Assembly (NCBI GenBank): GCA_023014485.1
Contig: JAJOZX010000924.1
Span: 1 to 64,000 of the forward strand
Direction: 5' to 3'
Origin: Bathynomus jamesi
Taxonomy: Eukaryota; Arthropoda; Malacostraca; Isopoda; Cirolanidae
DNA length: 64,000 nucleotides
Translations under genes and position numbers: made by a program
Notes under the pieces: model-generated
Database searches by the model: none
What the model saw: the letters and a program-made list of their open reading frames with translations, nothing else
What the model was told of the DNA's origin: nothing
In this document: piece after piece, positions 42,552 to 56,169 of the stretch
Layout: every line of letters starts with the position of its first letter
Position numbering within the stretch: the stretch's first letter is position 1

Positions 42552-43887
42552 CAGTGGTGGGCACCGTTAACCAAAAAGTTAACTTCGTTAACCGCTAATC
42601 CGTTAACCAAAAAGTTAACTTCGTTAACCGTTAATCCGTTAATTCGTTAAACATGTAACGGAAGTTACCGATAAACCGTTAACGTTAACTTTTATTATAA
42701 AAAAAATGAAAAACACAATATACATATAATTTAATTTCCCTCTTCTTCTCGTTCTCCATTTTGTCCATGAGATGCATGTTGCCCTTCATGAAAATTAGCA
42801 TATCAAAGTTTTCATCAGACAGGGATGATCTCTTGGCCCTCAGGATGTCCTTGCCCATAGAGAACAAACGCTCCACTGCAGCACTGGAGGGGATGGCTGT
42901 GTTGAACTTGATGAACAAGTCCACCAACACTTGCTCACCCAAGAAGGCAGCATCTGTCAGCAAGTCCTTGGAGTTGGTCTCCAGCCAGGTCTTGACCAAG
43001 TTCTGGGCCTTGCCCTTGAGTGACCTGTGGCTTCTGCTGCTCTCTTTTGTCTGGATGACAGCACTGAAGAAGTCATCCTCCTCCTCCTCCTCCTCCTCGT
43101 TGTTGCTGCCTCCACTGTTGCTGCCCACTTCGTTGGATGTGGTACCTAGAAGTACCGCCAGGACATAAAGGGTTAAGGTGAAAACGCTCCCATTGTAAGA
43201 CATCAATTGACTTAATTTATGTCATCAAAGTGACATGAGAATTGAAATCTTACCTGATCAGTTTTATTGTTCTTGAAATGTATCAAGAAGACTACTAATA
43301 AGGTACTCACAGACATATTATAAATATACATGACTTACTTGACAACGATTATTTTTAAATATTCACTAGCACAAACATGTTGCGCAAGAGGCAGACTGCA
43401 AATGAAACGAATGTAGTTATTTGTTGTAATTGTTACATATATATTATTGAAGTGCCTTAAAATGCTCGTGATATTTCTTGAAAGAAGTTGAAACATTCAA
43501 CTCAGATGGCAAATCTTTCCGCCTGATTTTACAGTCGACCATGTTTTGCTCAAACCAATGCCATAAATAACTACCATATTTGGTAAGACACAAATTGTGG
43601 AGACGGAAACAAATATATCGCCTGATTTTGCACTGCGGAAATGGAAATTCGTTCATCACTATTAACAGTGGCGGATTAATTGCGCACCTGCTCAGCACTG
43701 AAAATAATATAAACTTTTAAACGTTTATTTATGAATTTTTTGGGTTAACGTACTTGAGTTAACGGAAGTTAAATGTAACGGAAGTTAATTAGTCCGATAA
43801 TGATTTTCAAAGTTAACTTAAAAGTTAAATCGTTAACGAAAAAGTTAACTTCGTTAATTAACGATTAACGGTTTGTGCCCAGCTTTG
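42552..43887 (-). mobile_element. hAT transposon with GTTAAC subterminal repeats, unit 3
   Basis: A 1336 bp copy of 21031-22365 with the same GTAATCAG duplications (42544-42551 and 43888-43895), so it was duplicated together with its flanks. Confidence 0.9.
42685..43206 (-). pseudogene. hAT transposase C-terminal exon, open, unit 3
   Basis: This is the uninterrupted version of the unit 2 remnant: 173 codons on the minus strand. It includes the acidic run, LKGKAQNLVKTWLETNSKDL, AFLGEQVLVDLFIKF and the dimerisation region AIPSSAAVERLFSMGKDILR. The true exon probably begins at the CTTCTAG acceptor near 43147 and the MMSYNGSVF start is likely intronic. There is no catalytic domain, so it is a fragment even though it is open. 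Confidence 0.8.
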
Positions 43888-44905
43888 GTAATCAGGGTCC
43901 CGTAGAGGGTTGGGTGCATGAGGTGTCAAAGCACCAGGGCCCGGACTGGAAAATAGAGAAGGAGGTGATCGAGAGTAAAGGCGCCCGGAGTCAAAAGTAG
44001 CACTAAGGCCGTGATTCCTGTCCCGGATCTTGAATGTAATGATGTAATTGCGTGTAATGATGTAATTGTACGTAAGGACCTACAAGACGAATATGAAACA
44101 AATGGAAAAAATTAAATCGAAAGTATCATGAGACGAGTTAATTAACAAAATGTATGATTTGTTTAGTGGTGGATGAATGAAGTGTTGGATGTGATTAACA
44201 GAAATTATATTGATGATAATATTTCCATGGGTGAGATGGAACCAAACACTGTAAATGTTTTTTAGTAGCAAGGGGAGTTAGTCTCGTTTCACAGAAGCCG
44301 TTTCATTACGTAGCTATCTATACATGCTGCGTATGTAGTAAATAGTTTAAAATTTATGAATACGAGGCATATATTTGGAATATGGACTGTGAAATTTGTG
44401 AAGTTATGAAAATATATTCAAATTGAATTTTACGACATTTGTACACAAGGTAGAGATTATGTAATTTATGTTGACTTTGAGATTTATTATAGTCTTGAAT
44501 AGACAAAAATGGGAAGGATAAGTCTTGCGTAGGCAGAAAAAAATTAATACTATGGCAAACATAGGTAACTAGAACATTATCGGAAAATTTGTGGTAGGCT
44601 TATGTATCGTAAATTACATTCAGACAAGTATAACAGACAACAAGAACAGAACAGGAATTTGAAATTGACCATGACAATAATCAAAGATGAACTATAACCC
44701 ACTGAGACGTGTATCTGCGACGTGTATCTCTTATATACAGATCTCATGGAATACAATTGCGTGTTTGTAAAAATGAAAATCTTTTAGGGCCGTTGGAAAT
44801 TTTGGAATATATGTTCAACTGACCTTTTTTTGTAAACAATTATGTAATGGCAAGCTAAAAAACAACTCCTAATTATAATCTTATATATATATATATTATA
44901 TATAT
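43888..44905. other. Unassigned spacer right of the hAT, unit 3
   Basis: As 22366-23387. Nothing recognised. Confidence 0.4.
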
Positions 44906-45210
44906 GCGCCTCGGTGGTGTAGTGGTTAGCGTCGCTGACTACGAATCCATCGGCCCCACGTCCGAGACCCGACGGCAGCCGGCGCGCAGCAAAACTCAGC
45001 TGTTCATCCTTCCACACAATAAAGAAAGTGGTTGGTAAATAAATGGGTACCCTAGGTGGCCTAGTGGTTAAGACGCTGGGCTGCTGATAGGGCGTGGTTC
45101 GGATTCCACATTAAACTGTAGGTCTAAGGTAGAGTGAAAAGCTTGACCTTCGTCAGAATGAACAATTCGGGCGGAAGCTAACCAAAGGTTAAGGTTATAT
45201 AGTATATACG
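44906..45210 (+). mobile_element. Two tandem tRNA-derived SINE heads, unit 3
   Basis: Copies of 7663-7800 and 7803-7960, at about 44906-45042 and 45045-45210. Confidence 0.55.
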
Positions 45211-45212
45211 TA

Positions 45213-46651
45213 CAGGGTGTCCGAGAATTATCTGTACAATTTTTGGCTGTTATTAAAAGTCAACCATGAAGTGTAGAAATAAATTCCAGTGTTGTCCCAT
45301 TTTACAGAGAAACTCATTAAGTTTTTTCTGATAACAAGTTTTGACAAGTTTTTCTTTTTCAGATATTCATACACACCCCTCATCCTTAATGAACACAGGA
45401 GAAAGCACAGTGTGTTGAATGGTTTATCGAAACAAAATCAGATACACAAGTTCAACGAAGGTTTAGAACTAATTACAACAGAAACCCTCCATCAAGAGTA
45501 ACCATACGAGCTTGGTATAAAAGGTTTAAGGAAACTGGAAGTGTAGAGCATAAGAAAGGAGCAGGGCGGCCTCGAACGTCTTTTGAAAATGTCGAGCGCA
45601 TTCGAGAGGCTTTTGTTCGCAGTCCACGCAAGTCGACAAGAATTGCATCACGAGAGTTACAGATATCTCGTTCGACAGTGCATGATGTCTGCGTAAACGT
45701 TTGAAGTTGCATCCTTACAAGTTGCAGATCTTGCAACAGATTACGCAAGAAGATAAGGTCTCCCGTAAGGAATTTGCAATGACTCTGCTTGACAGAGTCG
45801 ACCAGGACAATGCGTTCTTGGCAAGAATCATGTTTTCGGACGAGGCAACTTTTCATGTTTCAGGCAAGGTAAACAAACAAAATGTGCGCATATGGGGGTC
45901 ACAAAATCCACATTGCATAGAAGAGCACATCAGAGACAGTCATAAAGTTAATGTGTGGTGTGGCCTGTTACATGATCGCGTGATTGGACCATTTTTCTTC
46001 GGTGAATCAACAGTGACCTCCAATACCTACCTGGACATGTTGCAACACTTTGTCTATCCGCAATTGGAAGCACTGCATCCACGCATCATTTTTCAGCAAC
46101 ATGGCGCACCGCCACATTGGGCCTTGATCGTCCGTAAGTCCCTGAATGAGACATTCCCAAACAGGTGGATTGGCCGTGGAGGGCAATTCATTGGCCGGCT
46201 AGATCTCTCGACATCACACCCTGTGATTTCTTTCTTTGGGGATTCGTCAAAGATCTTGTGTACAATACGCGGGTGACAGACATTGATGATTTAAAAGCAA
46301 GAATCACAGCTGCTATTGAGCGAATTGATGTGGATATGCTGCAGCGTACATGGCAACATTTGGAGTATCGATTGGATGTTTTGCGAATCACTGATGGTGC
46401 ACATATCGAATGATTGTAACAACGTTACTTTAATAAAAGAAACTTTACGTGTGTTATCAAGAATTTTATTAAAAGATGAAATTGTACAGATAATTTTCGG
46501 ACACACTGGAATTTCTAAAAAACTTATCAAAACTTGGTATCATAAAAAACTTAATGAGATTCTCTGTAAAATGGAACAACACTGGAATTTCTACACTTCA
46601 TGGTTGACTTTTAATAACAGCCAAAAATTGTACAGTTAATTCTCGGACACC

Positions 46652-46654
<3 letters not shown>
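45213..46654 (+). mobile_element. Mariner-1, unit 3 copy
   Basis: A 1442 bp copy with TA at both sides and CAGGGTGTCCGAG at each end. Confidence 0.85.
45389..46413 (+). pseudogene. Mariner-1 transposase, unit 3 (longest open stretch)
   Basis: The stretch 45701-46276 is open and contains ARIMFSDEATFHVSGK (first Asp), VNVWCGLLHDRVIGPFFF and QQHGAPPHW, with the second catalytic Asp replaced by His as in unit 2. The shared frameshift before HWPARSLDITPCDFFLW follows, then a TGA at 46411. A 2-bp loss right after the ATG and another at GTCTGCG (for GTCTTGCG) break the N-terminal part. Confidence 0.8.
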
Positions 46655-46714
<60 letters not shown>

Positions 46715-46715
46715 A

Positions 46716-47299
46716 CAGGGTTATTTAAAACGATTCACCTGATTTCAAATGAGAATATTTTTTAATGTTACAAATACAGAATGATTTGTGATACATCAAC
46801 CAAAAGAAAAACTGTCCAAATTTTGTCTCTCACCTCATAAATGCTCTATGTGACTTCCCCTAGTTACACGAGCAACGTCGACACGATAGTCGAATTCCTC
46901 CCATACTCGCTCCAGCATGTCCGTTGTCACTGACTCTACGGTAGTAACAATGCGAGTTCGGAGCTCATCCAAAGATGTGGGCAACGGTGGCACGTACACA
47001 GTATCCTTAACGTACCCCCAAAGGAAGAAGTCGCACGGTGTAAGATCCGGCGACTGTGACTACCGATTTACAGCTCGAAAACTGCAACACACAAAACGCC
47101 TTCTGCTGTGCGGACGCCATTTTCACACTGACTGTTTGTTGCTAGGCTAGGCCACGACGTGACTTTGGAGCCCTCTCGCGGTGATCTTGTAAAACTCGGA
47201 GATTTCCTCTTTCATGTGGTGTATGCCCAGTTGATGCACGGTTGATAGGTACGGAAGTATTCTCAGTTGAAATCGGATGACTCAGTTTGAATAACCCTG
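46716..47299 (-). mobile_element. Mariner-3, internally deleted, unit 3
   Basis: A 584 bp copy. The minus-strand remnant runs from ATG 47120 to TGA 46835. Its junction reads CCGATTTAC where unit 1 has CGATTTAC, which removes the junction stop but puts the C-terminal piece out of frame. Confidence 0.75.
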
Positions 47300-47511
47300 T
47301 ATATTATAATTATTATTATATACTCGTATTTCTTTTCTTGTAGTTGTTTTTTGCCATTTAAAATCTTTTCTGATACGGAGTTTGACAAGTTTTGATGCAA
47401 TCAAGATGTTACCTGTAGTATAGACGCATCAAGATGTTACCTGTAGTATAGACGCATCAAAATAGATTTGTGATTGCTTCCGTGATTTTATCTGCTTTCA
47501 GAATTGGAATC

Positions 47512-47971
47512 TAGTGGCGAATTCAGAAGGGGTTGAAGGGGCTCTAGCCCGCCACCCCCATTGATAGAGATGTTTCGCGAATCGCAACCTAAGCACATCT
47601 ACACATTTGTTTATAATGTGTGTTTCAAACCAGAATGATATAATTTGCAGTAATTTTCTTTTTAATTTATGAAATAATATGAGATTTATTAAGTAACAGC
47701 TTGAAGCTAAATATTTGTATTTGTGGATGTATTTTTCAATGTCCTGTGATAGGTTGGAGAGTGGTCTAGAAAGTGGATGTACATTATTTCTATTGTGACG
47801 TGTTTCTGGTTCTGATTGAGCCTTCCTAATAAATTGGTAATCATTGAACATTAATCTTATTACCAAGTACTTTTAGGGGAATGATTGCATAATATTTAAC
47901 CTCGGTTCAGAACTTCATCCGGACCCAACCAGCCTCCCTCCGCCAAAACAAAAATCCTAGATCCGCCATTG
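47512..47971. mobile_element. Possible hAT-like MITE, unit 3
   Basis: Copy of 10246-10706, again without a visible target duplication. Confidence 0.4.
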
Positions 47972-48042
47972 TCCTCGCTCTTAACATAATGTAGGTTTAG
48001 TGTGAGTTTGTAATCCTTTAACTTATACTGTTTTTGATTAGT

Positions 48043-48144
48043 TTAACTCATTAGTGCCGAGCGTCACTTTACTGATTTTGTTCTGGGTAACGCCAGATGA
48101 TTTTATTCAGTCTTGGGAAAGACCTCTCGGCACTAATGGGTTAA
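48043..48144. mobile_element. Small TTAA-flanked MITE, unit 3
   Basis: Copy of 10778-10879, with TTAA at both boundaries. Confidence 0.65.
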
Positions 48145-48211
48145 GAATACACCGTTCGATTTACATTTGTGTCCGATAACTTGTTATGTACTTCTCATTT
48201 TGGTGGCACTA

Positions 48212-48250
48212 AGGTTAGGTTAGGTTAGGTTGGGTTAAATTAGGTTAGGT
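48212..48250. repeat. Interstitial TTAGG run, unit 3
   Basis: Same longer form as in unit 2. Confidence 0.7.
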
Positions 48251-48309
48251 CTTGGTCTATTGTGATGTCTTTTTTTTAATTTTAGAAGATGAATTAAATT
48301 AAGCAAGCA

Positions 48310-48314
<5 letters not shown>

Positions 48315-48346
<32 letters not shown>
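48315..48346. repeat. (CT)n microsatellite, unit 3
   Basis: About 15 CT dinucleotides, slightly shorter than in units 1 and 2. Confidence 0.9.
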
Positions 48347-48348
<2 letters not shown>

Positions 48349-48667
48349 AAGGCAAAGAAATGCTTTATCATCTGTAAAATAACAACGACATATTCATTTC
48401 CTTTCGTCTGCTCGAATTGTGACCTTGAAAATATGTTGTCGCGTACGCATGCTCATATTTGATTAAATTTCAGGGCGTAATGTTTAGCACAAACTCGACA
48501 ATAACCGTTAACCAAGTTATTTTTCATATTTTTTTTATAACTAACAGTTTTCGAAATGGTTCAACATTGGTACATGCTGTACTCCTTAAGCACGAGGAAG
48601 AAGCTCGGTGTTTTGGCTTAAAGAATCGTAATTATCGGACTGCAACCCTTTTTTTCAGCTCCGATAC

Positions 48668-48738
<71 letters not shown>

Positions 48739-48741
<3 letters not shown>

Positions 48742-49512
48742 GGTGTCCCATAAGTCCGGCATCATAGGAGAAATTCATATTCTTCTATTTCTACAAACCA
48801 TAACTCATATTTTTCTTATGCTCGGGATGCCAATTTCCCGTCCACCATTTTGTTCAGTGACGAGGCTGTTTTTTTATGGAAATGGTGAGGTAAATCTACA
48901 GAACACCCGCTACTGGTCTCAAAACAACCCTCACTGGTATACCTCTTCAAAGGAACACGGTGCATCTCGGGTGATGGTATGGTGTGGCATTTGGAAGGAT
49001 CGCATCATAGGCCCCCTCTTTTTCGATGAACATGTCACTGGAGGCACCTACCTACGTATGCTCAAGGAAGAAGCATTTCGCACTGTCTTGAACGAAGAAG
49101 GAAATTTCCCAACATGGTTCCAGCAAGACGGCGCTCCTGCACATTACAGCACCCAAATAAGGGAATACCTGTACCAACAATTCCCTGGTCATTGGATAGG
49201 ACGTCTGTGGCGTGTGGAATGGCCAGCTAGAAGCCCGGATCTCACGCCACTAGATTTTTATCTCTGGGGGCACTTGAAAGTGCTGGTATACGCAGAGAAA
49301 ATTAGAAGTGTTGAACATTTGCGGCAGCGCATTATTGGGGCATGTAACACCATTACTCCTGACATCATTCACCGTGTGCTTGCTGACTGGGTATCACGTC
49401 TGAATTTGTGTATTGAAAACAATGGTGGACATATTGAGCACGTTCTGTAAATAAAAGCTTTTGTTTTGCCTTTTTTTATTTTTTTCCTATGATACCGGAC
49501 TTATGGGACACC

Positions 49513-49515
<3 letters not shown>
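48739..49515 (+). mobile_element. Mariner-2, unit 3 copy
   Basis: A 777 bp copy in a (TA)n tract, the most complete of the three Mariner-2 copies. Confidence 0.85.
48848..49450 (+). pseudogene. Mariner-2 transposase C-terminal half, unit 3
   Basis: One continuous frame runs to the stop at 49450 and holds VMVWCGIWKDRIIGPLFF, DEHVTGGTYLRMLKEEAF, QQDGAPAHY (second Asp) and WPARSPDLTPLDFYLWGHLK (third Asp). The helix-turn-helix half is deleted and FSDEA is out of frame, so it is inactive. This copy shows what units 1 and 2 lost: 19 residues in unit 1 and a 2-bp shift in unit 2. Confidence 0.8.
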
Positions 49516-49562
<47 letters not shown>

Positions 49563-50072
49563 TGGCGGTTATGAACTCGATAACAGCTCTCTGTTTACGA
49601 CGCACATCACTGTCAGATGCCATTTTCGAAACTGCGTTAACCATCGGTTTTATACAAGGGCGTTTAAAAGCGGTTTTATACAAGGAGGGGGCGGTTCAAA
49701 CTGGAAAAACCCGGCTATGTAAAGCGCAGAAAGTTCACACTTACGGCCCAAAAGACATTTCAGCCCCATGGCCTATTATTTAGCTAAGAAAAAAGGGTGG
49801 TGCAAAATATATTGAGTGGCCCTAGTATGTTCATAAAATGGTACAGTTAGAGAGAGGATTCAAACTAGTTCCTTTCAGTTTTTTTTATTTATATATTAAA
49901 TTTTATTAAATTTTAAATCATATTGATCAGTTTAAATCATAATGATCAGTTTACATAAAATATTAACATATTCCATTAAATTAAAATTAAAATTTGACTA
50001 TTAATTTTTACTATAAAATGTAATAAGCTATTAATTAATCATTATTTTCTTAAAAGCTTTCGATTTGAAATC
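49516..50072. other. Spacer left of the Academ-like element, unit 3
   Basis: As 28020-28567. No gene is seen. Confidence 0.4.
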
Positions 50073-50075
50073 ATT

Positions 50076-53000
50076 TAGTCCAGGCAATTTGTAGTTAGAC
50101 CTGGGCAAAATTGCTTCAGAAGCTTTCTAAACTGTTTCCAGCTCAGGAACCATTGCCGAATAACATATCCAAAATCCGACAAAATTGGACCCCGGGAACA
50201 CCCCCAAAAATGAAATTCAAAATGGCGGACTGGATGTTTCCTACGAAAAAAAATATATATATATAATTTACGCTTTTATTTATAGAGATACATTTGATGC
50301 TTTTTCTTTCAGTTGTAATGTTTTAAATAATTCAACAATATACAACACAACCAGTTATTACGCAAATATAATGTTATATAGCTTTTTACAGATTTTTATA
50401 ATCAATAATACAACAATTATTTTTTTCCCAGTTTCAAGTTATGTTCATTACAGAAGAAGTGATACCTGGTCATAAACATACAGAAATTAATCCTCTTCAT
50501 CACTATCATCGGATAGATTACCGGTACTTGGGTTGTTATCGCAACCACTGATTTGGCACTCGCCACAAGCGGCTGAACAGGGCATTCCATTACGCTTGCA
50601 TCCACATCTTGAAGTAGCACATTTCGTCTTGCAGGAGCAGCGGATCATGTTGAGTAGATAATTTGGAGCTGGTGGCTTGTCGCAGGCTGTAGGGTAGTAG
50701 GAATTATTCTTTACATACCAACCCCACTGTTCTGCATCGATCTTCTCTTCTGTAGACTTCCAGATTAGTATTTGAAAGTATGTGCGAAAGCTGTGGTACT
50801 TTGTGGACGCATCGGTAGGTGGCAAACGTTCGGGTGTAACAAAAGATTTAGCTGTAGCTACCTTTTCAACTAACATTCGATGACGTAGTGCGTTAGTGGA
50901 TTCAAGTGTTTTGCAGCCATACAACAGAAGCATTGCCTTTCTTCCAGCGGCTTCAATGTCAGAGTGTTGGCAACAATCAGAACAGAATGTATTTGCAACT
51001 GAACGGAGTTCAGCCACCTTCATCAGTGTGTCGAATGCTTTGGCTTTACCGATCGAAAAAATTCTGGATGTGCTATCACAGCCCGTGAAAGCATGCACAA
51101 ACAGGAGATACTTGCAGATGTCATTGCCTAACAATGATTGAATGCTGAGAATATCATACACAGGATTAGGAGATGGTCCCCGTCTTATATCGCTGCGATA
51201 GTACAACTTGAAACCACTGTCCTTGGCATGGTACAGAAGGAGAATCAGCAAGTCGGTGTCTTCCCCTATTACTGTTGTAGTTGCATTTTCTGATGAGGAA
51301 ACTGCTGCACGAACGATGTCCACATCAGCATCCCCATCTGCGTTGTGAACAGTACACCCGTGCTTCTTCAACATCTCACCTACGAGGGAAATAAATGCTT
51401 GCTTGTTGTTTTCATTAGCCAAGAAGTGTTCCTTCTGGCCAACAAACTTCATGCTTGGACTCAGATTCACATTTCTGCTTGCCTTGGTGCTGCGTCTTCT
51501 GTGGGTCATGTCCTTGATCGTAGGAGAGCTGCTGTAGCCATCAAAAACAATGATTGCTTTTCCATATGTTTTCAGAGTGAAATCGGCATATGAGTTGGCG
51601 ATGCTGTCATATGTTTCATCTTGACGCCAGGAAACACGATGTAGTAGAGATCCACCATCCAATACGTACTGGTCTGTGCACTGAATTTCTTGAACTTCTT
51701 CCATGCGTAAAGTGTCAGTGTATTTGATTATTGCATGAGCTAGCTGAGACTTATCGGGTTTCCTCAAGATACTTCGTGATTCGAACAATGCAGGAGGATA
51801 TGCACACAGTTCGTAACACATGACATCTTCAAGATTCATGTCTCCGCCAGTGGCAACAGTCATCATTCTCTGAAACAGTAGTGCAGGATCTACTTCTATA
51901 TCTGAAGCATCAGTGATCACAACGGCAGAAGCAGATCCTAGTGTTTTCACTTTGTCAGATCTTTTGGCAGAATATGTAAAGGCTTGTTTCCCAATCATTT
52001 TTACGACAATGTTCGTACCGATTGAATGCAATTGATGAACGTTAACTCCAGGATCAGCAGTTAGCACTGTTACAATGTTGCAGAGACCCGAGGTAGAATG
52101 GAATGGGGATAAGGATTCCAGACGTTCAAGTACTTTCTTCATGTCATTACTGTCCCTGATTTGTCTACTTCCCCTCATTTCCTTGTGCTGTTCACTACTT
52201 TCCAACAAAACTCTGGTGTATTCCTGCATTGCTAAGTTATAAGTGGAACGCAGAGGCATAGAAAAGAGCCACGTTGTCCTTTGGATGTCTGTAAATCCAC
52301 TTCCGCGTGTCAGTCCGCCTCTGCTTTTCAGGGAACGCATTAGTACTTGTTCTATCACCAGGTCTGTGCCGAGTCCGGCCCATAATCTGTCGCTTCTTCT
52401 TACCACAAACTTACCTTCCTGGAACATTTTATTAACGGCTGGATTTTCAGAAGGCAAACTTAACATTTTCTGCAGGTACAGGTATATCGATTTCAGGTAA
52501 TTGTGATGTCCGGCTGCTGCAATTATGGGGATGGTCTCCAGCATAGCTTGCAAGTGCAAATCCCACGAGCCGGTTCTGTCTGCTGTTATCAAGGAACGTG
52601 CAATGCTGATCATTCGCTGATATTCCAACCAGAGTTGACTTGTTTGCGAAGTAGATTGTAGGTCAGTTTTCTTCGCATCCAAAGTGGTAGCAATCTGAGA
52701 TAATGCATTCGAAGATTCCACATCCTCAACTGATTGTTTGGCGGTCATAACATCGTCGAGCAGGTCACAAGCTTCCTTATGGAGGTCATGAGGAGTTCCA
52801 TCTTCATTACGAGGGAAAACGTCTGCGACTAGTAAGGTACTAAGAGCTGCATCTACTATCATATGACCACGTATCGCTCTTGAAACAGCTTTTCCAGACA
52901 TCATGTGTTGCACGGCATTTGGTCCGTATATTTCTTGAAGTACTTCAGACAATCCTGAACCATTCATAAGAGTACCGACTGCTCCCAAAAGATTCATCAG

Positions 53001-55438
53001 AGTGTGAAATGATCCCAGCATTAAAACAATGTCCTGCAGGTCTCTCTGTTCATTGATGATTTGGGAAGCTTTCCAGAACAAAGGCTGATCAAAGGTAATA
53101 ATGCATGGGACTTTTTGATCGCGTGCTATCTTGCTCAAATATAGTAATGTCGAAAATATGCAGGTCATGTTAGTTGGCGACATATCTATGATGGGAAGGA
53201 ACGTGATCGACGCCACACCTGGATGTGAGACACTTGATCCACCGTGAATTGCCTGCATTGTTCCGGACCAACTTGGACCTGATCTTTCTGCTGAAGATAT
53301 CTGCCAGAGAAGACTAAGTCGACTTATGGTGGCAGTGGGTACTGGAAGTTCGCGGAATGAGATGTCCCTCAACATGCTTCTCGCGTGTCTATATTCCCTA
53401 ATGTCAACGGTTGCAATCTTCTTAATGTCATTGTCACCAACATTACGCCTGTGAATAGAAGGGTGGATCTTGATCTTCGGAGTTATTGTGGCAATCATAC
53501 CCATTCCATGAAAGGTATTCTTCCCATCCAAAGTGCAGACATCATGATCGACGTTATCTGCTGCTAGAAGGACTGCAGTGTTTTCATCAACAGTAAAAGA
53601 GCCAGACCACTTGCCAGCGCCGCGTTTCTTTCGAATCTTGTTACTTCTGCATACGACGAACAGTAACCCAGCTGATGGAGAACGTCAATAAGGTACCTTG
53701 ACCTAAAGTTGTGGTGTAGCTGAACCGACAAACCGATCTGTAGTGGACATAGTAATCCTCTAGGACGGGTTGCTTGCATAATGCTCTGCCCAATTGCACC
53801 TATTTTTCTTGAAGCATCCTGTCCCGCAAATGCTTTTGATAATAGCAATTTCAGACTGTTGGGAATGTAATCAAGCGCACTTTCTGCAGTGATGTCATTT
53901 GGAGATGGATACACATCTTTTCTAGGCGAGTCGACAGACTTGATATCACTTCTGATTATTTTTGCAGCAGCTTCTACTAGGTAAATCTTCTGTAGCTCTA
54001 TATCTATATCACATTCTTTCGACTTTTTGTGATAATCTATAAGAATTTCATTAGCTGTCTCTCGTAGTGTTACTACATCTGCCTTCCCACTTTCACCTGA
54101 TATTATGATCTTGTCTCCGTAACGTTCTAAAAGCTTTCTCTTCATGTGCCTGCGTTCGTAGACAGAGCTCTGACTTCCTTGAAGATATTCCTCCATTTTG
54201 GAAATTAGGTCTCCAATCAACAGTTGTTCATCATCATTCTCTTCCAGGTAAGCACAGGTCTGAAGGAATGCTTGGTGTTGCTCTTCATTAGTTGGTCTCC
54301 CTTTCTTCGAATCATGATCGTCGGAGGAGTATGCGCGAGGAATGTTTTTTCCACTTCAAAAATTTACGCTGCAGGTGTGATGGTAGACACAATCTGCAGC
54401 AGGAAGATCACGAAGATAATACTCCAGACGGCCTTTTACATTAAACGACCATTCATCGCAGCGGCTTTCACAGCACCTTTTTATGGTTTCGGAGAACTCT
54501 GTAGTTCTTATTTTGACATGCTCTGATTTTGGTTTGTGTTTGGAAAAAAAGTCCACAAAGGTATCACAAAACAAACAGTGAGTAGCACTGGAAAATGCGT
54601 ATTCATGAAAACGAGCACTTTTCCTTGGTATTGCCTCGGCTGCGGTCTGTCTCTTCTTTATTTCAATGGTCTTTTTATCCGTAAACCTTTTCCTACATAC
54701 AACGTGAACACTTATTCCAGCTGTTGCAACAACATCGCTTCCACGGCTGCGGCTGGATGCATTTATACCATCTGCTCCTTTTTGCGAGATGTGAACCACT
54801 TCCTGTCCGCTGTCCAATTTCTCCTTACAAAACACGCACAATTCTTCAGGGGTCTGCATTCTTGAAGGCGGACGCACACCGAGTCAGCCGTACACCGAGT
54901 CAGTCTGAAACAGAAAACACAAATTAATAAACTGTGTTGCAGTATTTAAAAGGAGTACATAATAACAGTTTTAAAGAAAATGACAAGCACAAATACGCAG
55001 ATTTGATAGTGGGTAGTAGGAATTAAAGAGTTGTATATAATATAAGTTTATAAAGATGTAGCAATGTCCATTCTCACATACACTCCATACAGTATATTTT
55101 ATTTACATTACGTGACGTCATAGTTTAATACTAACCGCCTAATACAATTTTTAGTGTCATATAGGTTAATTTAGAAACGAAAATGTGTTTTAAAACATTT
55201 TACTGATCAACAAAAACGTCATAACTCTCTCTACAAAGCGAAATTAAAATTTGTATTTCATAGGAAACTGCCAGTCCGCCATTTTGAATTTCATTTTTGG
55301 GGGTGTTCCCGGAGTCCAATTTTGTCGGATTTTGGATATGTTATTCTACAATGGTTCCTGAGCTGGAAACAGTTTAGAAAGCTTCTGAAGCAATTTTGCC
55401 CAGGTTGAAGCTATTTTTGCTCTAGATTGCCTGGACTA
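50076..55438 (-). mobile_element. Academ-like DNA transposon, unit 3 copy
   Basis: A 5363 bp copy with identical ends and the same ATT duplications (50073-50075 and 55439-55441) in the same flanking sequence as the unit 2 copy. It is a segmental duplicate and not a new insertion. Confidence 0.8.
50487..54877 (-). pseudogene. Academ-like transposase, unit 3
   Basis: Same three-piece gene as 28979-33369 (pieces 54877-54356, 54220-53564 and 53531-50487). It has the same in-frame TGA (54356-54358) and the same frameshift near 53610. Only four amino acid differences from the unit 2 copy were noticed: M for T in the RRHTKRKLL segment of piece 2, and A for T (YRHT), S for T (SRLT) and Q for H (SSEHHK) in piece 3. 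The nuclease-like and CXC regions are unchanged. Confidence 0.75.
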
Positions 55439-56015
55439 ATTCAAATAATAAGAGATTAACTCCACCGCATTCTTCATTTGACGTTATTGAAAGTAACGCG
55501 TCCTTTGTCTGGATTGAGCTTTATCTCCTCTTCACACTTTTCCTCTGAAACAAACACAATAAGGCTTTTGACCCTTCATAGGCTCTCTTCTTCTTTCTGA
55601 TTGGCTGACTTAAGTGTTGCAACCCCCATATAATAATAATAATAATTATTATTATTATATTATCATTTATGAGTGAACATTCGATGTGTTTTACGTAACT
55701 TATTCGAGTCTCAAAGAAATTAAAGTTTTTTTATCTCAAAATGGACAAAAAAATACTCTCGTAATTGGTTCGTGTCCAATTTATCAATAAAAATAATGTA
55801 ACCAATTTCTAAGGTGATATAAACCAATCTCTTTCAATTACTTTAGTGACGATAAAGTAAAAATTAACTTATATAAATTCTGTCATTTTAAAATCGTCAC
55901 TATACCAAATTTTTATTCAGATAGACGCAAAGTACAAGAGAAAATGTCATACAGAGAAGAATTGGACGTGGAGTTGCTGGGTTCAATGGAGTCGGTAGGA
56001 CCTGTGGGCTAAGTG
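55439..56015. other. Spacer right of the Academ-like element, unit 3
   Basis: As 33931-34509. No gene is seen. Confidence 0.4.
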
Positions 56016-56169
56016 AATTCTGTGGGGTACGTCGATTCTGTGGGGTTCGTCGAGTGTGTGGGGTTCGTCGAGTGTGTGGGGTTCTTCGATTCTGTGGGGT
56101 TCTTCGATTCTGTGGGGTTCGTCGATTCTGTGGGTCCGTCGATTCTGTGGAGTCCGTCGATTCTGTGGT
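56016..56169 (+). repeat. 18-bp minisatellite at the unit 3/4 junction
   Basis: The same length and variant order as at 34510-34663. Confidence 0.85.

Noticed and set aside
42685..43206. A secreted acidic protein starting MMSYNGSVFTLTLYVLAVLL
   Set aside because: The hydrophobic start is probably intron sequence upstream of a CTTCTAG acceptor; the rest is a hAT dimerisation exon.
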